Translations under genes and position numbers: made by a program
Source: Neostethus bicornis
Taxonomy: Eukaryota > Chordata > Actinopteri > Atheriniformes > Phallostethidae
Direction of reading: 5' to 3'
Assembly: GCA_902685375.1 (NCBI GenBank)
Contig: CACRXE010000043.1
Coordinates: 1,479,001-1,543,000 of the forward strand
DNA length: 64,000 nucleotides
In this document: positions 1 through 10,923 of the stretch, piece by piece
Position numbering within the stretch: the stretch's first letter is position 1
Layout: each line of letters opens with the position of its first letter
The notes under the pieces: model-generated
What the model saw: the letters and a program-made list of their open reading frames with translations, nothing else
The model's database searches: none
Told to the model about the DNA's origin: nothing

Positions 1-108
1 CAGGTGAGCTGGAGGATGCAGCCTGGGTGAGAGAGGCCTGGGCTTCCCGTCTGAGGCCGTTGCCCCTGCGACCCGACCCCGGATGAGCGAAAGACGACGG
101 AACGGAAC
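1..108 (+). mobile_element. LINE-A 3' tail fragment
   Basis: The translated tail matches the C-terminal end of the LINE called LINE-A in this report (GELED...REAW, then L.PLPLRPDPG), followed by the family's terminal GACGACGGAACGGAAC. The window edge cuts it. It lies in the intron before the terminal exon of WxxW copy 0. Confidence 0.8.
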
Positions 109-237
109 GGGAAAAAAAGAGAGAAAAAAATCCAATATCTGAGTCAAATGAGTTCATTGAACTGGCTTTAATGTTTAAAACTAAAGCCAAAATGGAAATA
201 AATTTATTCAAACTGGGTGTTTTTTTCTGTATTTTAG

Positions 238-337
238 CTACAGTCCAACCAAAGGCTTCGTGTGTCGTAACAAGGACCAACCACGTGGAAAGAAGTGTAA
301 GAACTACAAGGTCCGCTTTGCCTGCCCATGCAAGTAA
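238..337 (+). CDS. WxxW-domain secreted protein copy 0, terminal exon only
   Basis: This is the last coding exon of a fifth member of the cluster; the rest lies left of the window. The acceptor is a T-rich tract ending in TTTTAG at 237. The exon starts in phase 2, as in all the paralogues, and reads YSPTKGFVCRNKDQ, then KKCKNYKVRFACPCK and TAA at 335-337. The GFVC.N.DQ and C..YKVRFACPC blocks are the C-terminal half of a WxxW domain. It is more diverged than copies 1-4: it has two extra codons (100 nt against 94), is more basic, and ends in CPCK instead of CPC. AATAAA signals follow at 434-439 and 469-474. It converges on copy 1. The upstream exons cannot be judged from this window. Confidence 0.8.
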
Positions 338-433
338 AGACCAGATCCAGCACCGACAACAAGAAGGAAGACATCATCTTAAATTACATCATTGAAAATT
401 TCATTCTTTTCTTCAACAACCTCTGCTTATAAA

Positions 434-474
434 AATAAATGTAATCAATCTTCTTTACTTCCTTCATGAATAAA
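434..474 (+). terminator. Poly(A) signals of WxxW copy 0
   Basis: Two AATAAA hexamers, at 434-439 and 469-474, lie about 100-140 bp after the stop codon. Either could direct 3' end formation. Confidence 0.6.
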
Positions 475-479
475 TGTGC

Positions 480-1740
480 AGGAAAAAAACCTCATGTGAT
501 TTATTTGTCTTTATTAAATAAAATGGATTTCCCAAACTACTAAGAGGGGATTCTAAGGAAAATGCCAACAGCTAGGTACCAGCCATAGATGAACTGATAG
601 TTTGTACTAAAGGTGGTGCCATATTGTTAGATGCCTCAACGTCAACTGGCTTCTGTTAAACTATCAATTGTCATTTTAAAGCAGGACCGAAAAGTATTCA
701 ATTATTACATTTATTTAAAATAAAGGGACATTTTATAAAATCTCAAAAAGAAGGAATCTTAGGTCTTTTTGTGAATTTCTGCTGGAAAAAAGTGAATCGT
801 TGGCATCCGTCTGACTCTACTGACAATAGAGTCTGCTTCTGGATACCTGTTTGAGTGGTGTCGACTGTGGCTGAATAAGCCGATGTGGGGGCTGGAGATG
901 TAACTGTTGCTCCCCGTGTTGAGTTTGTGCTGAGGCAGTGAAGCTGGCTTGACCTTCCCAAGTGGAATGGAGATCCCGAAGTGCCCAATGCCAGGATTCC
1001 CCTCTCAGCGTTGCTGAAAGAGTCCGACGGAAAGCTAAGCTGATACAGCCGGTATCAGCACCGCTGCAAGAGGTACCAGAGAGCTCACCAGACTGCCTAC
1101 GGGTCCCTGAACTGGATTTTCTGCCTGTGTTTTACGTGCATGCTGGAAATCATCAGGAGACATGGGACGGGGTCAGTGTCTTGCTCAAGGACACCTCAGA
1201 ATGATCAAACCAGCAACCTACTGGTTACATAAGTCACCATACTCAGAGTCATAAGAAGCTGTTTTTGGGGTAAAGTTTGTATGTGAATTTGGAATCAAAG
1301 GTTGAATTCCGATTTAGTTTTGATGTGTAAATGGTTGATTTTATCTTAAATTTATGACATTGTTTGGTTTCTGTGTCACCGACAAAACATGAAGGTAGTT
1401 TAAATTCCTCCCCCCACTTGGGTAAAATATCTTTTATTAAAAATAAAATCTAAGTTTTAGAGCAATTTGCGAAGGTTTTTAATCCAAAATTTCTAGTCTT
1501 TAAAGTTGCCGAAGATCAGCTAGTTATCCTTTGAGACCCCGATTAGAAACTCAATACGAATTTCAAGCACCCCTTTAAGTCTGATTGGATAAAGATTAGT
1601 TATTGATTGGGTTTTAATCAGTTCTCTTCTCCACACTCATTTTCCAGCTTCGATAAATAGTTTCTGAAGAAAATTCTTTAACATGTGCTCAAAAATCAGA
1701 AAAAAAAAAAAAAAAAGTTACAGACAAGATGTTCAAGAGG
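480..1740. other. Intergenic region between copies 0 and 1
   Basis: No gene is supported here. The stretch 1500-1640 resembles 7075-7200, the 3' flank of copy 2, so the duplicated unit reaches past the 3' ends of copies 1 and 2. A dispersed repeat lies at 1130-1240. The short ORFs at 743-988 (-) and 962-1204 (+) have no recognisable domain. Confidence 0.5.
1130..1240 (+). repeat. Dispersed repeat fragment
   Basis: It shares the series 'catcaggag... gggtcagtgtcttgc, caaggacacctc, accagcaacc' with the longer copy at 46935-47170 and the split copy at 57405-58140. This is a common interspersed pattern in teleost DNA. I do not know its class. Confidence 0.55.
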
Positions 1741-1754
1741 ATTAAACAATCATT

Positions 1755-1760
1755 TTTATT
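1755..1760 (-). terminator. Poly(A) signal, WxxW copy 1
   Basis: TTTATT on the plus strand is AATAAA on the minus strand, about 50 bp past the stop. The signal matches the corresponding one in copies 3 and 4. Confidence 0.6.
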
Positions 1761-1808
1761 CAGAGATGAACAAGTATTTTCTTCTCCTGGTTCTGATGGA
1801 CTGTCGGT

Positions 1809-3290
1809 CTAACATGGACAGGCAAAGCGGACCTTGTAGTCCTGACAGCTTCCAGTTGACTGGTCCTCGTTGAGACACACAAACCCGTCTGTTGGGTTGA
1901 AGCTGGAAATAGAAGAACAGAAAGTTAGAATCAAGGTGGTTTAATCTGAGAAGTTAAAAAAAAAAAAAAAAAAAAAAAAATTGCAACATCAGCCAAACTA
2001 ACAGATTTTAATTAAAACGCCCACAGTTACTCAGTAAGGGCAGAGGAGTGTTCGAAGCATCAATTTTTCTAATTTTATTTTTAAAATTTATAGTTTTAAC
2101 ATCAAAACTTACTGCTTAAATTTTTGCTCAGTGTACATGGCTGGAAGGTCAGACTGTACGGTAACAGCCTGGATGTATTTGGGGTCTTCACAGATCTGTC
2201 CAGGGTTCTCCTTCCTCAGGTCAACCATATCCTCCCAGTCTCCTGTGGCGCTGGGTTGATCCCGGTTATAATATTTAGTCCAACACACTGCAGGAACAAA
2301 CAAAAACAGCAGGAAAAAGGAATGATTTTGATGTGGAAATTATGTTGAAACATGGTGGAAACTTCAAAAGGTTGGTTTTAACCTACAATTTCCAGAGCAT
2401 GACTTTGGAGGGCAGGCGAACCTGACTTTGTAATCTTTACAGTGTCCGTCAGGTTGGTCCTCGTTCCTGCAGATGAATCCTGAAGTTGTGTCGTTCCTGA
2501 AAATTGTTGACATGTGAGGGATTTTTTGTGGTGAAGAAGTCTCCTTTTGTGCAAACAGCTGAAAGCTAGAAGTCATAAAGACTTCCTTCATCATCTGAAC
2601 TGATTATTCCTGATGAAGATGCACTTTAAAGACATCAGTCTGTTAGAGGACCACAAACATACAGCCACAATTTCATGGCAGCCAATTAACCCTACATGCA
2701 TGTTTTGGAGAGGCAAAGGAAACTCATTCACAAACAGAACATGCAAACTCTACACAGACAGACCAGTGACTCAAACTTGTTGCTGTGAGGCTACTGTGCC
2801 AACGACTGCACTACCATTTAAACTACGGTATACTCAGCTTATCTATGGATTACAATCTCTCCTACTTCAAGGCCCGTTCAGCTGAATGACATCATTCAGT
2901 TCTTACTTATGAATTTTCTGACTAGGTTTGTCACCAGACAGAGTTCTGGCCTCGATGTCGACTGGATTGTCACAGATCTGTCCTGGATTCTCCCTACGAA
3001 GCTCGGAAAGACTTTCCCAGTCTCCAGATCCAGACGGGTCATCTCTGTCAAACCATTGTGTCCAACCAACTGAAAGAAACCAGATTCATTCAAAAATCTG
3101 TAGAAAGTAGAAGATTGAATCTTTTCTTACCGATGGTGTACAGGTTGTCACAGACGTTTGCTGAAAAAGTAAAAACAGTGAGGTCGTTGAACATGATTAG
3201 AGTTAATCATTATGTGGGTTTAAATATTAAAGATAAAAAAAATATATAAAATAAAGTCTTACTTGTAGAGTTCACTCCACCTGCTTTAAG

Positions 3291-3328
<38 letters not shown>

Positions 3329-5036
3329 GTTTTAAGAAGCTTAAACACATTAATTTGAATCATTAGTTGCTTTAAGTTTCACACAAACTTTTTTAAGATT
3401 TAATTAAATATTTGCATTTCGGAGATTGAAAGTTTTAAAATGAGGTACAGTTCGGATGTAAAAAGAACCTTGAGATTCACAGAAAAGATTAACTTTTGAA
3501 AAACTTTTCTTCCTGGTTGAACGAGAGAGTCAGAATACGTGATGTCTAAAATCAGAATTGATCCCATTTGCTGGCATAAATGAAGAAGACAGTCAAGTTC
3601 TAATGTTGCTTTAGTGATACATGATCAAGCTGATTTAATCTGCTCCTGGTTCTTTAGAGATCAAATCAAGCTGTTCTAAGAAAGAAGGTTAGGTGCCAAA
3701 ACAAACATGGAAAGAAATTCAGTCACAGCTAAAAATGTTCCGAGGCAGGAGCTGGTAAACCCCGGTCACACCCTTCACTGGCGGCAAAAGCCCCCGGTCA
3801 CACCCTTCACTGGCGGGTAAAAACCCCGGTCACACCCTTCACTGGCGGGTAAAAACCCCGGTCACACCCTTCACTGGCGGGTAAAAACCCCGGTCACACC
3901 CTTCACTGGCGGGTAAAAACCCCGGTCACACCCTTCACTGGCGGGTAAAAACCCCGGTCACACCCTTCACTGGCGGGTAAAAACCCCGGTCACACCCTTC
4001 ACTGGCGGGTAAAAACCCCGGTCACACCCTTCACTGGCAGGTAAAAACCCCGGTCACACCCTTCACTGGCAGGTAAAAACCCCGGTCACACCCTTCACTG
4101 GCGGGTAAAAACCCCGGTCACACCCTTCACTGGCGGGTAAAAACCCCTGTCACACCCTTCACTGGCGGGTAAAAACCCCGGTCACACCCTTCACTGGCGG
4201 GTAAAAACCCCGGTCACACCCTTCACTGGCGGGTAAAAACCCCGGTCACACCCTTCACTGGCGGGTAAAAACCCCGGTCACACCCTTCACTGGCGGGTAA
4301 AAACCCCGGTCACACCCTTCACTGGCGGTAAAACCCCGGTCACACCCTTCACTGGCGGTAAAACCCCGGTCACACCCTTCACTGGCGGTAAAACCCCGGT
4401 CACACCCTTCACTGGTAAAACCCCGGTCACACCCTTCACTGGTAAAACGCCGGTCACACCCTTCACTGGTAAAACCCCGGTCACACCCTTCACTGGTAAA
4501 ACCCCGGTCACACCCTTCACTGGTAAAACCCCGGTCACACCCTTCACTGGTGGCAAACCCTGGACACACAATGTTTGTGTATCTCTGAGATCACCAAGTG
4601 ATTCGTCGAAAGATTCTTCTGTAAATTTGAGCTCTTACAACTTGCCATGTTGATTTTTTCTGCAACCAAATATTTGCCACAAGTCTCATTTTTTTCCACC
4701 GAGAAACATCACTATGGTGATTTAAAAAATAAATCACATTTCCACAGGTTTTAGGTTTTTTTTAGATTTGAAGACAATTTGAGTTTGACAGGGAATTAAG
4801 TCTGATTTTTAACTAAATATAATTGTTAAAATTCCATTTTCTTTCTTCATCAAGGACATCCAGCTGCTAAAATTGGCAAGAATTAATTAATATTTTAATA
4901 GTGATTAAATGAGATCAAACTTACCAACGAGCAGCACGGCAGCAACCAGCTGAGAAAGAAACACAAGCTGATTAAAAACATGGATTAAAATCTATTTCAT
5001 CTGAATCTAAAACTTCTTCATTACCAGTTTAATCAT
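1809..5036 (-). CDS. WxxW-domain secreted protein, copy 1 (208 aa, 8 coding exons)
   Basis: Coding exons in transcript order: 5036-5025, 4949-4925, 3280-3263, 3160-3131, 3069-2907, 2496-2387, 2287-2113 and 1902-1809. A non-coding exon lies at about 5180-5132. Every intron has GT-AG ends, and the exons sum to 627 nt. The product starts MIKLLVAAVLLV, a hydrophobic signal peptide, and is probably cleaved near VNS. It has two WxxW-type domains. The first has GWTQWFDRDDPSGSGDWE, PGQIC, GFICRNEDQ and CKDYKVRFACP. The second has CWTKYYNRDQPSATGDWE, PGQIC, GFVCLNEDQ and CQDYKVRFACPC. Such domains occur in secreted mucins and cartilage intermediate layer proteins, so an extracellular mucus or matrix role is plausible; the exact function is unknown. 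All frames and splice sites are intact. It is the most diverged of the four full copies. Its third coding intron holds a large minisatellite instead of the SINE seen in copies 2-4. A poly(A) signal lies at 1760-1755. Confidence 0.85.
3753..4558. repeat. 32/30/27-bp minisatellite in intron of copy 1
   Basis: There are 26 tandem copies with the core CACACCCTTCACTGG followed by a variable linker (GCGGGTAAAAACCCCGGT and shorter forms). Units are 32 bp over most of the array, then 30 bp at about 4320-4400, then 27 bp at about 4410-4540, so they shorten stepwise from left to right. The array lies between the exons at 3263-3280 and 4925-4949, within the gene's longest intron. Confidence 0.95.
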
Positions 5037-5203
5037 GACTGAAGAAATCAGAAGCAAGTTTCTGAGAACTGAAAAAAAAAAAAGAGATTAAAATCACTTC
5101 CAGAAACTTTAACTGTTAAAAATAAACATACCTTTAAATCCAGGAGAGACTTTCTTTCTTTAAAAAAAATTCTCACTGGTATAAAAAGAGCTTCTTCGTG
5201 TCT

Positions 5204-5212
5204 CCTTTTATA
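5204..5212 (-). promoter_or_regulatory. TATA box of WxxW copy 1
   Basis: TATAAAAGG on the minus strand, with transcription probably starting near 5180. A non-coding exon then ends at donor AAAG|GTATG (5132/5131). The box is conserved in copies 2-4. Confidence 0.75.
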
Positions 5213-5214
5213 CC

Positions 5215-5690
5215 GGGTGATATTGGGGTCTGGTCACAGGTAACAGGAAATTGGGTGAAGCTGTGTTCAATCAGGAACAAGTAAGGAAAGCTCATCTGGA
5301 TACAGAAGGAGGTAGGAAGCTTCCATCGATGAGCCCCGAAGAAGAAGACAGAAGGAGTGAAAAAAGTCACTGTGAATCTAAATGAAGAAAGAAAGTTGAT
5401 ATTTTACTCTTTATCCTTTTTACATTTGAAGAAGATTAACATTCAATACAGATATGTGTTTGAATGTTGGATAATAAATGTTTGCTGAGTGTGACAGAAT
5501 TCTATAAGGTTGTCTGAATGTAAAGGTCATTGTGGAGCAGACCACGAGATGCCAACTTAAACCAGCGTGCATCGTGGTCAGGAGGTTGCTTGGTCTGCAG
5601 ATAAGAACAAAACCTTTGTCTTCTGCAAGAACAGGAAATGGGAGAAGGACAACGAATGACCAAGTGGAAGAAAGAGAAGACGTCTTAATT
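5215..5690. other. Upstream region of copy 1
   Basis: This holds the 5' flank of copy 1. I see no other gene or recognised element. The ORF at 5532-5726 is short and has no known motif. Confidence 0.4.
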
Positions 5691-6560
5691 AATGAATATA
5701 ATAATAATAATAAATTTTATTTGTAAACGCACTTTATATCTCCAGTGGAGATCTCAAAATGCTACAATGACCAAAAGAAACAACAAACAAACAGCTAAAT
5801 TAAATAAAACTACAACACAAAAAAAAAAACACTAAAAACTTTGCTGAAAAGCCTTTAGAAATAAAAATGTCTTCAGTCTTTTTTGTGGAGCCCTGAAGCT
5901 CTCGGGAAGATCGTTCCAGAGCCGTGGAGCAGCAGCCTGGAAGGCCCTGTCCCCCATAGTGAAGAGTTTGGTCCTTGGTTGATGCAGGCAGTAGGAGGAG
6001 GAGGAGGAGGAGGAGGAGCGCAGGTCTCGGACAGTGGTGTGGAGGTTTAGGAGTTCTTGGAGATAAACAGGTGCAGTGCCGTGTATGCACTGATGGGTGA
6101 GGAGGCAGAGCTTGTACTGAATTCTGTATTTAATGGGAAGCCAGTGGAGGGATTTCAGGATATGGTCATATTTGCGCCTCCTTATCAGGATCCGGGCAGC
6201 ACAGTTCTGGATGTGCTGGAGCTTTTGTAAGCCCCTGCATGGGATCCCTACAAGAAGGGCATTGCAGTAATCCAGCCTGGAGGAGATGAAAGCGTGAATC
6301 AACCTCTCAGCGTCCGGTTTGGAAAGACATGGACGTAGCCTGGCTATATTTTTAAGATGGAGGAAGGAAACCTTGCAGAGATGGTGAATGTGGGAGTCAA
6401 AGGTGAGGTTAGAATCCATTTTGACTCCAAGGTTTTTTACAGAGGATGACAGAGGGATGCTGTGTCCAAAAATGGGCATACCACCGAGGGAAAGTGACTG
6501 GGTTTGGTGAGGCGTGCCGATGAGAATGGCTTCTGTTTTACTGCTATTGAGTTGGAATAT
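5690..6560 (-). mobile_element. CR1/L2-type LINE, 3' fragment (LINE-C)
   Basis: On the minus strand a reading frame runs from LNSSKTEAILIGTPHQTQS through NLGVKMDSNLTFDSHI, LIHAFISSRLDYCNALL, LQHIQNCAARIL, LHWLPIKYRIQYK and GDRAFQAAAPRLWNDLP to FQQSF and a stop. This is the C-terminal part of a CR1/L2-clade reverse transcriptase. The 3' end is an (AAT)n-like run at 5697-5712 beside the phrase AAATTTTATTTGTAAA. It is 5'-truncated and lies between copies 1 and 2. The residual 215-aa ORF includes a Ser run from a GAG/CTC microsatellite near 6000. Confidence 0.9.
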
Positions 6561-7320
6561 TCATGAGTTGTATGTTCAGTATAAATCTGGCAAATCTCAG
6601 TAGGGTGTGGTCTCTCTTGTAACTTCACAGAGACACACAGGTGTGTTCTCTCAGGCAACTGAGACCCAGATCCATCCGTTTGGATTTTAATGTTGAGGAA
6701 TAAATATTGGAAATTGAGAAAATGATTGAATCCTGGTAGTATTTGAAATGCTTGGTATGCTTTATATTTAGTAGTTTTGATCACCAGCCTTCTCTCTTCA
6801 GTCTGCACTCGCAAGAAAGACCGGGTGGTGAAATTATTTAATGAACGATAGTTGAAGCAAATATTGGATTTAACCAAACCTGAGAAGAAGTAAACCCCCG
6901 GATTCTTTCATAAAGACAGCTGAAAACTAGATTGAAATAAAAATCTATCGGTTGCAAAAAAATAATATTTCTTAGAGTTCAATCTGTCAGGGTTTTTATT
7001 CATATTTTATCAGTTTTAAGACCATTAAATTTGCTTGAGATCAACTACGGTAGTTTTCTTGTGAGACCCTCTTTGACTGTTTCACAGTTTGAGACCCTGA
7101 TTGATAAGTTTTAATTAATACCCACTTTAATCTGATTGGATCCTGTTCAGGGATGTTTTTGATTGAATTAGGATCCAAATAACTTCTCTTCTTCCTTTGA
7201 TTTTACAGCAAAGAAAAATATTATAAAAGAAAGTTTTTAATGATGCACGAGCTTAAAGAAATAACAATGATGATAAAACCCATTAAAAACTAAACACAGA
7301 CACAAGATGTTCATTTCATA
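6560..7320. other. Intergenic region, 3' flank of copy 2
   Basis: No gene recognised. 7075-7200 is homologous to the 3' flank of copy 1 (1520-1640). Confidence 0.45.
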
Positions 7321-7321
7321 G

Positions 7322-7327
7322 TTTATT
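7322..7327 (-). terminator. Poly(A) signal, WxxW copy 2
   Basis: TTTATT on the plus strand reads AATAAA on the minus strand, at the position of CCTCCTAATAAAC in copies 3 and 4. The earlier signal of the other copies is changed to AATAAT here. Confidence 0.55.
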
Positions 7328-7397
7328 TGGAGGTAAAAAAATCATCATTATTCAGAGATGAAGTATTTTCTTCTCCTGGTTCTGATGGACTGTCGGT

Positions 7398-10327
7398 CTA
7401 ACATGGACAGGCAAAGCGGACCTTGTAATCCTGACAGCTTCCAGTTGACTGGTCCTCGTTGAGACACACAAACCCGTCTGTTGGGTTGAAGCTGGAAACA
7501 GAAGAACAGAAAGTTAGAATCAAGGTGGTTTAATCTTTTCAACATAAAAAAAAATCCATGAATAAATAAGATTCTTTCTTTCCAGTAAAGTAAAATTAAT
7601 CAGTCAGTCACTGTTTATCTGTGATTACGGAACATTTTTTTGTGAATGAATCTCAAACAAAGAGCATAATGAAGGGACTTTAATTAAACCGCCCACAGTT
7701 ACTCATTAAGGGCAGAGGCGTGTTGTTTGAAGCGTCTAATTTTTAAGTTTTAATAACTTACTGTTTGAATATTTGGTTGGTATGCATGGCTGGAAGGTCA
7801 GACTGTACGGTAACAGCCTGGATGTATTTGGGGTCTACACAGATCTGTCCAGGGTTCTCCTTCCTCAGGTCAGCCATATCCTCCCAGTCTCCTGTGGCGC
7901 TGGGTTGATCCCGGTTGTAATATCTAGTCCAACACACTGCAGAAGCAAACAAGAATAGTAGAAAAAAAAGGGATGATTTTGATGTGGAAATTATTTTGAA
8001 ACATGGTGGAAACTTCAAAAGGTTGGTTTTAACCTACAATTTGCAGAGCATGACTTTGGAGGGCAGGCGAACCGGACTTTGTAATCTTTACAACTTCCCA
8101 AAAACTGGTCCTTGTTCCTGCAGACGAATCCTGAGGTTGTGTCGTACCTGAAAAACATAGAAATATGTTGATGATCAGAAGCTTTACACGGATGGCTGAT
8201 AGCCACGTCATCCCTGATGATCTCGTTATTTTAAAGTCCAATCAGTAGAACGATCTAATGATGCAGTGTCGTGTTTAAAAACATACCAATTATATTTATT
8301 TTGCAGGTTAGTGGAAAAAAAATGTACTTTTTTGGGGGAATTTTTAAGGAATTGACTTGATTCATTTATTTTTTAATGTAGTGAAAAATTTTGTTGTTGT
8401 CAAAAAGCTGTAACCATAGAAACCATAAACAAAGACTTCATTCATCTTCGGAACCCCTCATCCAGAATGAGTCGGACGGTGCCAGAGCCTATCCTGGCTG
8501 ATTTCAGATGACAGGCAGGGTACACCCTGAACAAATTGCCGGTCGGTTGCGGGTTCACACACACAGATGAACACTCACACACACTCATTATTAGGGGCAA
8601 TTTCTCAGTGGCCTATTAACCAATCGATTTTTAAGGATGAGTGGAAACTGGAGAAAACCCACACACACAATGGGAGAACATGCAAACTCCACACAGAAAG
8701 ACCAGTGATTTAAGCCTCGCCCCCACTCCGGGACTCGATCCCTGACCTTCTTGCTGTGAGGTGTATTTCTACCATATAATAATATTACAGTGTACTCTGA
8801 TTATTTGGGATAAAATCTCTCCTTCACGTCTCTTTTTCAGATAAATGAACAACATTTTCATTCAGTTCTTCCTTATGAATTTTCTGACTCGGTTTGTCAC
8901 CAGACAGAGTTCTGGCCTCGATGTCGACCGGATTGTCACAGATCTGTCCTGGATTCTCCCGACGAAGATCGATAAGACTTTCCCAGTCTCCAGATCCAGA
9001 CGGGTCATCTCTGTCAAACCATTGTGTCCAAGTAACTGAAAGAAACCAGATTCATTCAATAATCTGTAGAAAGTAGAAGATTGAATCTTTTCTTACCGAT
9101 GGTGTACAGGTTGTCACAGACGTTTGCTGAAAAAGTAAAAACAGTGAGGTTGTTAAACATGAAAAATAAGAGATTTGTTTTTAATCAATGTTACATTGGT
9201 TTAAATGTTAAACATAAAAAATGTCTTACTTTGAGCGTTCACTCCAACTGCTAAACAAAAAAAAAAAATGTTGATTTCATTTGAAAAAAAGTCCCTTTTC
9301 TGATGAACAAAATAATTTTTCACTCATTTTAATTTCTTTTGCTCCCAATTAATAAAAACCTTCTTTTTTACAATTTTTTTTGGTTTGTGTTTTTCTATAA
9401 AACTGAAGAATTTTCAGTTAAAAAAAGTTCAAACCAACTTTAAATCTTGATGTATTTTTTTTCAACATCAGTAAAGTTTTAAATATCATGTAATATTTTT
9501 TTCAACAGGATCTCATTTTAAAGACAAGGATATCTTTTATTGTTTTTATGGATTATTTTAATAAACTGAGCTCTAGTTTCAATAAATAGATTTTGTTTCA
9601 GCGTCAAATCAAAGTTACACATTTCAGTCACTTTAAGTTGTTTTTTTTATTATTTGATTTAACATTTTACTAAATTAAAGCATTTAAACGAGAAACCGTT
9701 TCCATGTAAAAACTTAAAGTTTCACTTTTAAAAACATGATTGATGTTAAAGACGACCTGGTGAACGTTAACGAGTAAAAGTAGACGGATAAAAATCTAGA
9801 TTCAAAGAGGGGTTTTTACACTTGGAAACTTGGGGAGGCAGAGCTCAGAGGGAAAAATTGCCATCTTTGGACCGAAAAGTTGCTGGTTCAAATCCTGCTG
9901 AGCTCATGCCTAGCTGTCCTTGGAGAAGACACCTAACCCCATAGCTGCTCCCATCATTGGTGTTGTCATTGACTGGCTGCCTGCTGCGGTGCGATGCAGC
10001 ACAGTATTTTCCCAGTGGGTTAATAATATAGAATATTGGGAAAATCAAGTCTGATTTTTAACATAAAACTCAATATAAAATTTAATTGTTAAGATAAAGT
10101 TTTCTTTCTTGATCTCATAAAAAAGAAAAAATAGAGATTTTAGTCGTTAAAATTCTCTAGAATTATAATCTTTTTTCTGATTTTTTTAATAGTGATTTAA
10201 TGAGATCAAACTTACCAACGAGCAGCACGGCAGCAACCAGCTGAGAAAGAAACACAAGCTGATTAAAAACATGGATTAAAATCTATTTCATCTGAATCTA
10301 AAACTTCTTCATTACCAGTTTAATCAT
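7398..10327 (-). CDS. WxxW-domain secreted protein, copy 2, exon 6 splice donor lost
   Basis: Exons in transcript order: 10327-10316, 10240-10216, 9247-9230, 9126-9097, 9035-8873, 8147-8038, 7936-7762 and 7491-7398, with a non-coding exon at about 10455-10428. Lengths equal those of the other copies, and all exon frames are open. Read with the ancestral splicing it would give 208 aa with the same signal peptide and two WxxW domains. The donor after exon 6, however, is AA|GGAAGAAC instead of AA|GTAAGAAC as in copies 1, 3 and 4 (plus-strand C at 8871 where A is expected). If the intron is retained, translation runs on 16 codons and stops at TGA 8826-8824. This would leave only the first half of the first domain. 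Either the gene is a young pseudogene, or it uses another donor or makes a truncated product. All other splice sites look normal, including a NAGNAG acceptor before exon 4. Confidence 0.75.
8440..8765 (-). repeat. Dispersed teleost repeat in intron 6 of copy 2
   Basis: It carries the phrases 'acatgcaaactccacacagaaagaccagtg', 'ggactcgatccctgacc' and 'ggcaatttctcagtggcc'. These recur about 15 times in the window and are typical of an abundant fish interspersed repeat. The same intron position is occupied in copies 3 and 4. Confidence 0.7.
8871..8872 (-). promoter_or_regulatory. Mutated 5' splice site of copy 2 exon 6 (GG for GT)
   Basis: Plus-strand CC gives GG at the intron start on the gene strand. 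The aligned donors are GT at 2906-2905 in copy 1, 22633-22634 in copy 3 and 33265-33266 in copy 4. The flanking exon and intron bases are otherwise conserved. Confidence 0.85.
9835..10035 (+). mobile_element. tRNA-derived SINE in intron 3 of copy 2
   Basis: The head 'gcagagctcagaggg' and B-box-like GGTTCAAATCC are followed by a tRNA-unrelated body with 'ccttggagaagacacctaac' and a 'gggttaataa' tail. The same insertion is present antisense to the gene in copies 3 and 4 but absent from copy 1. It therefore predates the copy 2/3/4 duplications. Confidence 0.75.
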
Positions 10328-10476
10328 GACTGAAGAAATCAGAAGCAAGTTTCTGAGAACTGAAAAAAAAAAGAGATTAAAATCACTTCCAGAAACTTTT
10401 ACTGTTAAAAATGAAAAACAAAGTTACCTTTAAATCCAGGAGAGACTTGAAGAATAAAAAGAGCTTCACTTTGAGT

Positions 10477-10485
10477 CCTTTTATA
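10477..10485 (-). promoter_or_regulatory. TATA box of WxxW copy 2
   Basis: TATAAAAGG on the minus strand. The non-coding first exon ends at donor AAAG|GTAAC (10428/10427). Sequence around it is the inverted match of the copy 3 promoter. Confidence 0.75.
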
Positions 10486-10923
10486 CCGTCCAACAAACAT
10501 TCCTGCAGCTCAACGTCTGATGATTTATTCTTCTTTTTAACACAAAAAACTGGATTTGTTACATTTTTTAAAAAAACTGGTGCACTTACGAGAATTTGCA
10601 TAAAAAAACCTGAAATTTGTTTCACAATTTTGTTTTCTTTATATTTTCTCTAATGACAAAAAAACTTGTTTTTCTGGATTTTTTTTGTGCAGACGTGACA
10701 CAATAACCTTGTTTTAAACATGTTTAAGCCTGCAGATAATTCTTAAAAAGATTCCACCCTGTCAAACAGCGTTTGTCATAATCAGTCTCATCTTTTCTTC
10801 TTCTTGACAACTTAAATGGTTGAATAGTTTTTCAGGTGTTTACGAGAATTTACATCAATAAGCCTGAAATTCTGATTTCTGTAGGTTTTCTTTAAAAAGA
10901 GAAACACTTCCTTTAAAAAGTTT

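Noticed and set aside
743..1204. Ser/Thr-rich minus-strand ORF and overlapping plus-strand ORF
   Set aside because: No start context, splice sites or known motif. Part lies in a dispersed repeat.
3753..4558. Regular repeats that might look like a CRISPR array, and the overlapping minus-strand ORFs with a nine-residue period
   Set aside because: There are no distinct spacers between units. This is a simple tandem minisatellite in a fish intron, and the ORFs exist only because the 27-bp and 30-bp periods are multiples of three.
5832..6479. 215-codon minus-strand frame as a host gene
   Set aside because: The motifs are those of a CR1/L2 reverse-transcriptase C-terminus.
10383..10653. Paired plus/minus 80-codon ORFs across the promoter of copy 2 (also near 20.9-21.15 kb)
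   Set aside because: They cover the TATA box, first exon and AT-rich promoter and are shadows of each other.
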